Source: Purpureocillium takamizusanense (taxonomy: Eukaryota > Ascomycota > Sordariomycetes > Hypocreales > Ophiocordycipitaceae). Taken from it: a stretch of 64,000 nt of DNA. The notes under the pieces were generated by a model. That model had not been told where the DNA came from and searched no databases. It saw only the letters and a program-made list of their open reading frames with translations. Positions within the stretch are counted from its first letter, which is position 1. The number at the start of each line of letters is the position of its first letter. The stretch covers positions 2,604,001 through 2,668,000 of the forward strand of contig NC_063070.1 of assembly GCF_022605165.1 (NCBI RefSeq), read 5' to 3'. Below are positions 13,471-24,907 of this stretch, piece by piece. The position numbers and the translations under genes are program-made.

Positions 13471-13665
13471 TTAATCGCTGCGCGTAGCAGCGGTAGTATT
13501 GCCAGCTTCAGAGTCGGGCGGAGCGGCCTCTCGCTGGTCCCTCCTCCACTTGTCGAGGCCACTGACAAATTCCTGCAGCTGCTGGCGGCTATACCAAAAG
13601 AGAGCCCCGAAGCCGATGACGAGGCCGACGATGAGACAGGCGATCTGGACTCGCGCCGAGGCCAT
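13471..13665 (-). CDS. Small single-pass membrane protein, 64 aa, function unknown
   Basis: This short frame starts at ATG 13665 and ends in TAA. Codon use is typical of the neighbouring real genes (GTC, ATC, CTC and GGC preferred). Residues about 6-24 (VQIACLIVGLVIGFGALFW) form one hydrophobic segment with few flanking charges. A helical charged region (QQLQEFVSGLDKWRRDQRE) and a short polar tail follow. This resembles small organelle or ER tail-type proteins, but I do not recognise the family. It lies 300 bp upstream of the COQ5 start on the same strand. No intron is needed. It could be missed by automatic annotation because of its size. Confidence 0.55.
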   Translation of the reverse strand: MASARVQIACLIVGLVIGFGALFWYSRQQLQEFVSGLDKWRRDQREAAPPDSEAGNTTAATRSD

Positions 13666-14562
13666 TGCCCGTCTTTTTGGATGCAGGTACGTACTATTCG
13701 CACTTCGTTCTGGCAAGGCTGGGCAAATGCTGTGGCTTGTTGTACGTAGGAGCCCCTGTGGGGCCGGGAATGAGCGTCGACGGTCTCTCGATCTGGGGCA
13801 CGCGAGATCGGATGCGGGATTGTTGGAATTTTGGGGATGCAGAAAGGCGTTGCAGAGGGCAGGTGGAAAGAGAAAATCGTCTGACAGAACACGCGAGAAG
13901 TTTACCAGTGTTTGTTCGGAATCAATTGTCCATGTTCATGGCGAAAACGCATCTTTCTTTCGACTGCCGCTGTTGCTCCGGCGGCTGCATGCTGAACAGG
14001 CTCGAGTTCAAGGGACCCCTCCGCGCAAGGAAACCTGGGCTTCCAGTGCTACCTTAGTACAGCCTGGAGTGCATCGAATCGCGGGGCATTGCCCACGCGC
14101 GAGCGGACACAGAGGGGCCAGCCCAGGCCAGCGAATGCTGGCCGGTCGCGCTGCATGAGGGCAGGTAGTGCGAAAAAGGGATGTATTACGAACTTAGATT
14201 CTTCGTGCTTGCCATCTGGCACACTCACCAGCAATAACGCACCTCATGCTCGAAACGGACTGCTGATTGGCATCGCGGGGCGCACTGACAACGGCTTCAC
14301 TACGATTGGCCCCGCCACGAATCCGGGGCTGGTTCCATGGCACCTGCTGGAGGCGCGGGCTCCCCTCGGGCTACGGCGTCTGTTTGCCGGCGCGGGTTCT
14401 GTCGGCTCAAACCGCCATGGCCGTGCCAGGCCGTCGACAACCACCACAGTCCTCCCCACGGCCAGTGTCAGCCGGGGGTGACGAAGAAGGACACTTCGCC
14501 TTCCCAATTTTCCTCTTTGGAGAGACCGATCTCGTCGCGACTGTCGAAGTAAGCACTCCAAC
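13666..14562. other. Divergent upstream region of the small membrane protein and BCKDH E1 alpha
   Basis: About 900 bp lie between divergent starts. No convincing coding frame, RNA gene or repeat was seen. The right-hand 150 bp probably hold the leader of the E1 alpha gene. Confidence 0.35.
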
Positions 14563-15994
14563 ATGAAGTCTCGCGTCATGCGAAGCATGCCTCTGCGGAG
14601 GGCCGCGTCCGTGGCGACGACGTCAGCAACGACGCGCTCACCCGCCGCGGCCGCTGCCTCTGCCGTCCGCGCCGCCAGCAGCGTCTCACAGCGACCGCAT
14701 TCCGACTACGTTTCCTTTCCCGGCGCCCTCAAGAGCGCCTTCACCAGCAACCTCAAGTACGAGGTGCCTGAGTCGTACCAGGCGCTGCCGACGTATCGCG
14801 TCGTCGACCAACATGGCGAGGTCGTCGACCAGTCCTTCACGCCCGACATCTCCGACGAGCAGGTCATCAAGCTGTACAAGGATATGCTGTACATCTCCAT
14901 TATGGACCTGATCATGTTTGACGCGCAACGCCAAGGCCGGTTGAGCTTCTACATGGTGAGCGCGGGCGAGGAAGCCGTCAGCGTGGGGAGCTCGAGTGTG
15001 CTGGACCCCGAGGACCCCGTCTACTGTCAGTATCGCGAGCAGGGTTTCTTCAAGGAAAGGGGCTTCACGACCAAGGAGTTTATGTCACAGCTATTTGCCA
15101 ACAAGAACGATACTGGCAAGGGAAGGAACATGCCCATCCACTACGGCAGCGGCCGGCTCAACATTGTACGTGACCCGCGATCCATGGCTGTCAAGGGTAT
15201 CTGGAAACTGACTGATGCAGCACACCATCTCCTCGCCTCTTGCCACGCAAATGCCCCAAGCCTCGGGCGCCGGCTACGCGCTCAGGATGCAGCGGCTGCA
15301 GGACCCCAATTCCAAGCCCAAGGTGGCCATCTGCTTCTTCGGAGAAGGCGCGGCCAGCGAGGGCGACTTTCACGCAGCCATGAACATTGCCGCGACGCGG
15401 TCGTGCCCCGTCGTTTTCATCTGCCGCAACAACGGCTACGCCATCTCGACGCCGACGCTGGAGCAGTATCGGGGCGACGGCATCGCCAGCCGGGGCATCG
15501 GCTACGGCATCGACACGATCCGCATCGACGGCAACGACATCTGGGCCGTGCGCGAGTCGGTCAAGAAGGCGCGCGAGATGGCGCTTCAGGACGGCGGAAA
15601 GCCGGTGCTCATCGAGTGCATGACGTACCGCGTGTCGCACCACAGCACGTCGGACGACTCGTTTGCGTATCGTGCCCGCATCGAGGTGGAGGACTGGAAG
15701 CGCCGCGACAACCCCATCACGCGGCTACGCAAATGGATGGAGGCCAAGGGCTGCTGGGACGAGACCAAGGAGAAGGAGACGCGTGACGTGCTACGCAAGG
15801 AGATCCTGCGAGGCTTCTCCGAGGCGGAGAAGGAGAAGAAGCCCGCGCTGCGTACCATGTTCGAGGACGTCTACGAGGACTTAACGGACGACCTCAAGAG
15901 CCAGATGTCGGAGCTCAAAGACATGCTGGACAAGTACCCTGACGAGTACGACGTGTCCGAGTACGACGGCGGTAAGGACTCTCTGAAAGTGTAA
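14563..15994 (+). CDS. BCKDHA: Branched-chain 2-oxoacid dehydrogenase E1 component, alpha subunit
   Basis: This is the thiamine-diphosphate-dependent E1 alpha subunit of the mitochondrial BCKDH complex. It decarboxylates the 2-oxoacids of Leu, Ile and Val. It has two exons, 14563-15165 and 15221-15994, around a 55-nt phase-0 intron, and encodes 458 aa. The presequence is rich in Ala, Ser and Arg. The family is BCKDH rather than pyruvate dehydrogenase, judging from GRLSFYMVSAGEEAVSVGS, YCQYREQGFF, PIHYGSGRLN and HTISSPLATQMPQASGAGYA. The ThDP motif GEGAASEGDFHAAMNIAAT and the phosphorylation-loop region (YRVSHHSTSDDSFAYR) are present. The beta subunit is not in this window. Confidence 0.95.
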
Positions 15995-18373
15995 AAAAGG
16001 GCCTGATTGTGAGGCGTCCACCTAACGAAGGCTTGAGAGGGCATCGCTGAGTCGTGCTGGTGCCGGGTGAAGAGCAGAGTTGGGCAACCTCCGTGGATGA
16101 AATGAGTGTACATAGCGTGCGCGCTGGGCGACTTGGTAATAGACTCGTTAAGACAGGCCCTGCTTCTGCTGTGCCCCTGGTAAACGAACATTTTCACCTG
16201 ATAGATCGGCGTGTGTCCGCTCGCCTATCGCAGCCTTGGGGCAAAGAGCGGATCTCGCTCGACAGACGAATGAGTATCCACCCCGGGCGTGGTAACAAGC
16301 CGTGCGTTGCCTCGCTGGCTCCAGTCGGCAAAAGCTGTCATGCATTCCGGCCGCAAATACGTCATTTACAATGGGCCAGACCCATGGGAAGCGGTCGTGA
16401 CTCGTACAGATGTGTTTGAGCGCCCGACATGTCGTTGACAAGGACGCCGGGTAGAGGCCGTTACCACCACGCGGGAGTGAATCCGCGAGACAGTGCCCGC
16501 CATAGCCATCCATGGCCCTCGCCATACGGCGGCTCGAGTGGAAAGTTGAATGGCAATAAACATCTGAGTGATGACGGGACGCTACAACATTGTGGAGGTC
16601 CTGCAACCGGGGCCTGCCAGCGCTAATTGGACCCCCGGAAGCCCTGCCGCGCACGCCATGCCTGAAGCGGAACTGCATGCTCCCCAAAGGGTCGACGCGG
16701 GATGCTCGTCTTTCGTAGCACACCACCCACGGGGCGGCGAGCACTTGGTACAGGGGGAAGATGTAGCCCGCTGCCACTAAAGAACACCTCCAGGGCTCAT
16801 GGGTGCACGCCCCGGCACAGCACAGCGCGGCACGGCTCAGCACGGAATAGCATAGCGAGACGCTTGCCCTGCGGGCACATGGGACGTTCGGGCACATGCA
16901 CACACACACCTCCAGGGCTTAGTAGGTACTCCCCGGGCTGGCAGGTCTGGGCGGGCCCCCTGGGGCACGCACGCAAGCACGCACGCGGCGTGGGTGTCAG
17001 GAGGATGAGGCGGTGGATTGTCTGCCGTGGGCCTTCTCCAACCTCACCTCCACCGAGAGGCGGGCCACGGAAACCTCGCTTCAGCCACCGCATCCCAACA
17101 CACCTCAAACCTCCATCCCCTCCAACTCGCCCATCCCATCTATCCCTCCCTCCCGTATCTGCCCGCCCGAGCGACTGCCCTCGGAACGAGCAGCACCGAC
17201 AGCCTCCCTACCCTCCTCGATGAGCGCCCTCGTCGACCCTCGTGCACAGCAGCAGGCCACACAACGCGATTAGCACCTACGTGCGCTAGCAGGAGGACTG
17301 AGAGGGGTCCCCCGTCACGCTCTCAAGATACCGTCGTCCCGCGATATCGCCTCGCCCGCCAACCCCGAAGTCGCCGCCGCTCGTCGCTCCTGCTCGCTGC
17401 CGCCTCGTCCGTCCTTGGCCATCTCGACGCTGAGTCCCGCGCCTGCCCTCCTGATGGCGTAGTCCGGGCATGGCAGAACGAACATCGGCAGGCGATAACG
17501 AAGCGCGACTTGCCTCGTCACCGTCGACAGCCCCTGCCGCTGCCGGCCCTACAAGGTACGTAGTCGGTCATATCGAATACGTTGACGCAACGGGAGGGAA
17601 GGAGCAACCGTCGCAGCATTGCCGCTTTCCCTCTCTCTTTCTCTGTCTTCTTCTGCCCCCTCTGTCTGTCCCTCTCTCGTCAGCAGCTCCGCTTTCCCCT
17701 CCAGTCCACTCCCGCACCGCACCGCCGCAGTTGTCACGTCCGGCGAGCGACTCAAGTGGCCACTCGACGCCGAGACGTGCCAGCCGCCGTTCCATCTCGT
17801 CCGAACGCCCACATTCATCGGTCGCTCGCAGCCCGGAGCTCGGTGCTGCGTAGTCCGCTGTGTCTTCAAGGCGGGATCCGGAGCTTTGTGGCTACAGGGC
17901 CGCCCTCGCGACCCCGGTACCTGCCCTGGCGCCCTCCTTGCTACCAAGGTGCCTGCCTGCCCAGACAGCCGAGTTGGATGCGTCCCTGATTCACTGGCCC
18001 AGCTCCACTGCACACACGCACACTCGACACCGGCTTTCTCTCTCCGCAAGCGAATATCTTGCTGCTACTTTGCCTCTTCCTCACTCACTTTGTCTATAAT
18101 TCCTTCATTCCTTCGACCCCCTCTTGCCCTCGGCCTGCGCCGCCTTGTGCCGCCCCCCACGTGCAGCATCTTTGGCAAGCAGGCACCCATCGTAATTCCC
18201 ACCTCAACCCTGTTGGCCAGCGCCGACGTGCAGCGAGCCGCCTGGTCACCTCCGGCACGAGAACGTTGTGCCCGAGCTTTCGGTCGCCGGCGGCTCCCCC
18301 ACCTCGTCGTCGCCTCTACGCCGTGTCGCTCGACGGTCCTCGTGTCACCCCGTCATCAGAGGTCAGGTTACTC
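15995..18373. other. Long spacer and pyrimidine-rich leader before the UFD4 gene
   Basis: These 2.4 kb have no supported gene. The motif CACCTCCAGGGCT occurs at about 16785 and again at about 16909. Short ACGC/ACAC tandem bits lie near 16896-16985. From about 17040 to 18370 the plus strand is strongly C/T-rich (for example 17620-17700). That fits a long 5' leader or promoter for the HECT ligase gene and explains the long spurious open frames here. Confidence 0.45.
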
Positions 18374-21300
18374 ATGTCTCCCAGAATCACCAGGTCTTCC
18401 GCCCGCCAAGCTGCGAGCCAGGCGGCCCAAGCTTCCGACACGCCACCTGCACCCGCTCCGACGACCTCTTCTGCCGCCGCATCCACGCCGCTGGCTCGGA
18501 AGCGAAAGGCGGCGACGGACAAGAGTCCCGCTACTCCATCGCAACCAAACTCTTCGGGTCGACGGTCCAAGAGACAGAAGATTCCCGAAGCCCCTGCGCC
18601 TGCCGCTCTGCCGGCCCCTCCCCCTACGCTCCTCACTCATCCGCGCAGGAAGGGCAAGGCTCCAGCTTCAGCCGATATGGATAGCGCAGAGTAAGTAGCT
18701 CCATTGTCATGACTTTTGCGGATCGATTGAACCTAACCTTTTCAGACGCAGCAGCTCCGGTGTGCCTGGCCCCGCAGATGAGTCCCAGAGCACTAGCCAG
18801 GCGCCTGTCTCGAGTAGAAAATCTGCCCGAAGTAAGAAGTCAACATCGGTAGCTCAAGGTATGACCTGAATGTGCTTACCCTCCCACATTTAATGACTGA
18901 CTGACGATGGCGACAGGCGAAGGTTCAGCTCCGACACCGGCACCGAGACGACCGAGACGGAACCCGATCATTAGCAATGATCCAGACACGGCCATGAGCG
19001 GAACAGATGAGAATAACGACCCGGGCCCTCCCCCACCCCCACCGCCCGTCGAAAGTCCTGCCGATAACGATAGTGACGACCATGATGAGGACGACGAGGA
19101 TGCTGAAGATCGGGATCATTTCGACGAAAACGAAGACGAGGAAGATGATGACCCCTTCGGCGGTTTCGGAGGTGCGGGCTTGTCCAACACCCTGCGAGCC
19201 CTGACCGGCATGATGTCCGGCCTGTCCGGCCGTCTTCGTGAGCTCCTCAACAACCTACGCCAAGATGACCTGTCCGTTCAGGTCATTGCCCTCCAAGAAC
19301 TATCGGAAATACTTCTCGTGTCGAACGAGGACAACCTGTCGGGACACTTTTCTCCAGACGCCTTCGTCAAAGAGCTGGTACTACTAATGAACAAGGAAGA
19401 CAGCCCCGAAGTCATGCTATTGGCATGCCGTTGTCTGGCAAATCTTATGGAAGCGCTGCCAGCAAGTGTGGCCAACGTCGTCTACGGCAATGCGGTTCCC
19501 GTTCTTTGCCAGAAGCTCCTCGAGATCTCCTTCATCGACCTGGCCGAGCAGGCTCTCAGCACCCTCGAAAAAATATCGGCAGAGTATCCCTCTAGTATCG
19601 TCCGCGAGGGAGGTCTGACGGCTTGTCTGTCTTATCTTGACTTCTTCGCCACGAGCACTCAGAGGACGGCAGTGACCACAGCAGCGAATTGCTGCCGCAA
19701 CATCCCCGACGACTCTTTCCCCGTGGTAAAGGAGGTCATGCCCATTCTCCTCAACGTTCTCGGTAGCAGCGATCAGCGCGTTGTTGAACAGGCGTCACTC
19801 TGTGTTTCTGGCATTGTGGAGAGTTTCAAGTACCAGTCCGCGAAGCTCGAGGAGCTGGTGAGCGTCGATCTGCTCCGTGCAATTCTCAGACTCCTTGTTC
19901 CTGGCACGACGAACCTTATCGGATCCAACATCCACACCCAGTTCCTGCGCGTCTTGGCATTCACCGCCCGAGCCAGCCCGCGCCTATCTACCGAGCTCTT
20001 CAAGCTTAACGTTGTCGAGACACTGTACCAGATCTTGACTGGCGTCTCGCCACCGAGCGGCACCGATGACGTGGCTTCCAAGTTGGACAGCGTGGTGGTC
20101 ATGCAGGCTCTTATTCATCGTCCCAGAGAGCAGATCGTGGAGACCCTAAATGTCATTCTGGAGCTTCTTCCTAGCTTGCCGCGCAACGCTGACCCGTCTT
20201 ATGGGGACTTTGTTGAACTGCATGCGTCCGCAGAGCCAATCACCCCATCCTCGCTTGGCGGCAGAAGCCGGCGCACTCCTAATGATAAGCGGATTGAGCT
20301 CTTGGAAAACTGTAAGGAGGAAGTCCGTCGTTTCGCATTGATCATTTTCCCGACATTGACCGATGCATTTTCGAGCACGGTGAACCTAAGCGTTCGCCAA
20401 AAGGTTCTCACAGCGCAGCTCAAGATGCTTTCCAATCTGGACAAAGATATTTTGGCCGAAGCCTTGACACCCGTGCCTTATGCCTCTTTTCTCGCATCGA
20501 TTTTGTCTCAACGGGACCATCCTTCCCTGGTAATGCTCGGCCTTCAGGCGACAGAGCTTCTCCTCAGTCGCCTGGATGATATTTACCGTTACCAGCTGTA
20601 TCGCGAGGGTGTCATCTATGAGATCAATAAGCTTGCAACTGAAGAAGATTCAGATGAGGACACACAGGATGCCACAGGCGAGAAGAAACCTAAGAAACAT
20701 CGAAACTCCAGCACCGCTGATGGTGCTTCGGACCATGAGGAGCGCGAGTCGGAGGACGAGGACGGCAATGAAAATGACAATGATGACGATGACTCCGAAG
20801 ACTCCTCGGGAGACGATGAGGAGGGCGATGACGAAGACGACGAGAATGGCGACCAAGAACATGAGGTGGTCCCAGGAAATCTTTCGCCGGCTAGTTCCAG
20901 GGGATCTACTATGTCTCTGGACGTCCCACCTCATCGCTACGTGTCTGATATTCGATCTATGAAGTCCCGCATCCGCGACGTGGCCACAAAATTCCTAGAG
21001 ACGCACGAAGGCGAAGGACACGGCCAAGCCATGAAATCCAAGGCGACGGCCATCCTCAACACTCTCTCGGACCTGGCTGGAGACCTCGAAGACTTTTACC
21101 TCAAAAGGACCTCTACCAGTCTTTCCCAACAAGCTGGCAGAGAGCTTTTTGTCAAATTGGCGTCGTATTTCGACACGGACCTGCTTGAAAGCGTGACAAG
21201 CGCCGAGCTTCTTGCGTCTGGGCTCGTGCGAACGCTTCTCGAAGTTTTCAGCAATCCGGACGAGGAGCTTGCTCGAGCCGCTCAATCCACCTTTTTAGAG

Positions 21301-24284
21301 GTGTTCATGGGTCACACTCTCAAGTCGAAACCGAAGACGGCCACCGCCGAATCTCCAGCGACACCCTTCAGCGTGATGATACACAAGCTGCAAGACTTGC
21401 TCAGTAGGTCGGAGCATTTTGAGGTGATCACTGTGCATCACAATTCTTTCGACGGCAATCGAAGCAGTCCCGCATCGATGCTGGGAAAGCAAATCCGGCT
21501 TAGGCTGGTTGCAGACGATGACTCCAACATCCCACGGCCGTACAGGAACATCATGGTGTCTATTCACGCGATCGCCACCTTCAAGTCTCTAGACGATTAC
21601 CTCCGTCCACGAATCAGTCTGGCAGAGCGTCCCCCAAGCGCGCGTCGAGACGGGCTTGCCAGAGCATTTGCAGCCATTAGTGGTGCTGCCGGTGGCTTGC
21701 CTCTGAGCAGTGCAGCTGCCGCCCGTCTCGTTGACCGCAGTCCCTTCTCAGGGCCTCTGATCCCCCCTGTCGGAGGCCCTCCGCCGGCGGCTTCGACACC
21801 GTCAGGATCGCGGCACTCGCGTCGCTCGAAGAATAGGTCATACCCGCCGGTTCATGATCCCTCCACTCCGGACCAGGCTGCGGGCCCTTCTCGCGAGAAG
21901 GGGGCTCTTCGTAGGTCGTCTCGACGTCACGCTGTTTCTGCTGATACCCCTCCACCGCCCCGCCCGCCCCCCGCCGATGACGACGACGTTCAGAGCACTT
22001 TAGAGTGCGCGGACGAGAAGCAGCTGTCTGATGAAGAAGAAGAAGGTGATGATACGAGTGCCCTGGACGCCATCGTTGGGGAGCTCGACGAGGATATGGA
22101 AGATGGAGACGAGCCGTTGCATGACCCGTCTGCTGTCAATCTTGAGGTCGCTACTGGTGGCAAGATCACAGCCCGAAAGGAAGACGGTACGCGAGTGCCT
22201 ACTCCTAGAGGTTCTGGTCTGGCCACACGCACCGGCGGGGTTTCTGGCACCAGCTCCGGACAGGGCACACCGACGCCTTCGACCTCGGCCCCGCGAGCAC
22301 AGGGCATGTCGTACGCTTCCGCTCTGCAAGCTACGCCACAAGATTGGCACATCGAATTCAGCTTCGACAGCAGGGTCATTCCAAACGAGACGACGATATA
22401 TCGTGCAGTTCACACTTCGACGGCAACCCCGGACGATCTGCTCAGTCGGAGCATCTGGTCGGCGACTCACCCGATCAAGTTCAGACGAGTTCCTGGTCCA
22501 CCACCCACAGAGCCTCAGTCGTTCGGCTCCACCACGGATGGTGAGGCAGAAACTGAAAATGGCATTCCGGCATCGCTGGCCAAGAACCCTACGACGTCCT
22601 TCATTCTGCGTCTGTTGAATATCCTCCATGAGCTTAATGCCAACATTGAGGACGTCTTGGCCGAGAACCGCAACAGCACCATTAGCCTCAACGTCGAGCC
22701 GCCTTCGCAGTTTGTCAACACGAAGCTTACAGCCAAGCTCAACCGTCAACTTGAAGAGCCCCTCATCGTAGCCAGCAGCTGCTTGCCAAGCTGGTCCGAA
22801 GACTTGGCGCGCCTATATCCCTTCCTGTTCCCGTTCGAGACTCGACATCTCTTCCTTCAGTCGACGTCCTTCGGATATGCTCGATCGATGGCACGATGGC
22901 AGAATGCGCAGTCTGGCGACGACAACCGTCGGGATCGCAACAATGACCGGCCATTCCTCGGCCGCCTCCAGCGCCAGAAGGTACGAATCTCGCGCCTCAA
23001 GATCCTTGAGTCGGCGCTCAAGGTCATGGATCTGTACGGTGCTTCGCAGAGCATTTTGGAGGTCGAGTACTTTGAGGAGGTCGGCACTGGCCTCGGCCCC
23101 ACGCTGGAGTTTTACTCGACGGTGTCGAAGGAGTTCTCCAAGAAGAAGCTCAAGCTCTGGCGCGAGGTTGACTCTGTTGGGCCTGACGAATTTGTCTCAG
23201 GACCCGTTGGACTGTTTCCTCGTCCCCTTAGCCAAGAGGAGCTGTCGGCGCCAAATGGAGAACGCATCCTCCACCTCTTCAAGATGCTTGGAAAGTTTGT
23301 GGCACGATCCATGATTGACTCACGGATCGTTGACCTACATTTTAACCCCATTTTCTTCCGCATTGGAGATGGTCCTTCCACGGGTGTGAAGCCGTCCCTA
23401 GGCGCAGTCAAACTTGTTGACCCAGGCTTGGCGCGCTCGCTCAAGGTCATCAAAAAGTTTGCTCTCGCAAAGAAGGAGATTGACGAAGACGCAAAGCGAT
23501 CTCCCGCGCAGAAGGTGGCCGACACGACAGACCTCGTCGTAGATAACGTCCGCCTCGAGGATCTTTGCCTCGACTTCACGCTGCCAGGGTACCCCAGCAT
23601 CGAGCTCGAGGATAACGGGTCCCACAAGCGAGTTACTATGGAGAACGTGGAGGCCTACTTGGACAAGGTCATCGACATGACCCTTGGCTCAGGTGTGCGC
23701 CAGCAGGTGGATGCTTTCCGTTCGGGCTTCTCGCAGGTCTTCCCCTACTCAGCCCTGAGCGCTTTCACTCCCGATGAACTTGTCAGCTTGTTCGGCAAGG
23801 TGGACGAGGATTGGTCCCTTGAAAGTACGTTTTTTGTTTGTGTTATTTGTATGTCGATGGCATTTGCTAACCTGCTTCCAGCCCTCACCGACTCCATCAA
23901 AGCCGATCACGGCTACAATATGGACAGCCGAAGCGTCAAGAATCTCCTGCAGACAATGGCCAGTTTTGACACGCCGCAGCGTCGAGACTTCTTGCAGTTT
24001 ACTACCGGTAGCCCAAAGCTTCCGATTGGAGGTATGTAGTTCCTTTCCCATCTCTTCATATCCACTCTCGCTAAAACATGTCGATAGGTTTCAGGAGCTT
24101 GACCCCCATGTTCACCGTGGTGTGCAAGCCCAGCGAGCACCCGTATACGTCTGACGACTACCTACCCAGTGTCATGACCTGCGTGAACTACCTGAAGCTA
24201 CCCGACTACACTACGGTCGATATTATGAGGAAGCAGCTATTCACAGCCATGAAGGAAGGACAGGGTGCCTTCCATCTGTCGTAA
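18374..24284 (+). CDS. UFD4: UFD4/TRIP12-type HECT E3 ubiquitin ligase
   Basis: This is a HECT ligase of the ubiquitin-fusion-degradation and N-degron pathways. Exons are 18374-18690, 18746-18858, 18917-23824, 23882-24031 and 24088-24284, giving 1894 aa. The N-terminus is disordered, basic and Ser/Ala-rich ([19 protein letters not shown]), followed by an acidic stretch. Armadillo-like repeats begin near residue 230 ([20 protein letters not shown]) and cover about 400 residues. A second very acidic segment lies near residues 720-800. The HECT domain starts near residue 1490 ([20 protein letters not shown]). The catalytic cysteine is Cys1861 in [15 protein letters not shown], and the tail ends GQGAFHLS. 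Intron 23825-23881 is 57 nt, stop-free and in frame. Removing it restores [17 protein letters not shown], as in the family. Confidence 0.96.
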
Positions 24285-24907
24285 ATGTGGCAACAGTTGA
24301 AGGAGATTAAAAGCCGCTGAAGGAACTCCTGATGTCAGGTTTAGAGGAGCCAGTCTCCCGCATGTATCATGAAGGACAATAGGAACGCTGCATTCCGGGG
24401 CGCCTGTAACGAAGGGGGTGCCATTTCAGAATTATACTTGTGCACCGCACAAGACTAACAAGGACATAGGAACTACTCGGGAAGGAGAAAGCGCAAAAAG
24501 CAAAGGTGATAGACAGGTTCATGGCTCTGCGGGCATGCTTTGTTGGTAAGGCGAAACGGTAGTTTCTATGGATTCCTTGTTGCCGGGCCGGAGAGGGCAT
24601 GTCCCGGACTCGCAGAAGTATCGATGTATAGGCAGAACAATGAGAGAAATTGGTCACTTGAGTTTGCGAACTAATATTGCGTTGTGAAAGCTACTCCGAC
24701 ACGAAGGGCGGAATATAGCGGTACTTGCGCCGGTTCTAATATTCGTTCATATTCTCACAACGGTTGCGCTTTTGATGCCAAGTAAATATAGTTGCCGCAA
24801 TGCTGCAATGGAAGATCTCCGACCCAAAGAAATTATTCGCCCGCATACAGCCCGACTGACGGCAGTTGCAGTGTACATCTTCCTCCCGGTACCAACCCGG
24901 CCCCATT
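24285..24907. other. Convergent 3' region between UFD4 and the disordered nuclear protein
   Basis: About 620 bp, lower in GC, contain no supported gene. Minus-strand open frames overlapping the right part are out-of-frame shadows of the Pro/Ser/His-rich C-terminus of the next gene. Confidence 0.35.

Noticed and set aside
17018..18698. Long plus-strand open frames upstream of UFD4 (up to about 360 codons)
   Set aside because: They are low-complexity Pro/Ser/Arg translations of a pyrimidine-rich leader and overlap the first UFD4 exon in the wrong frame.
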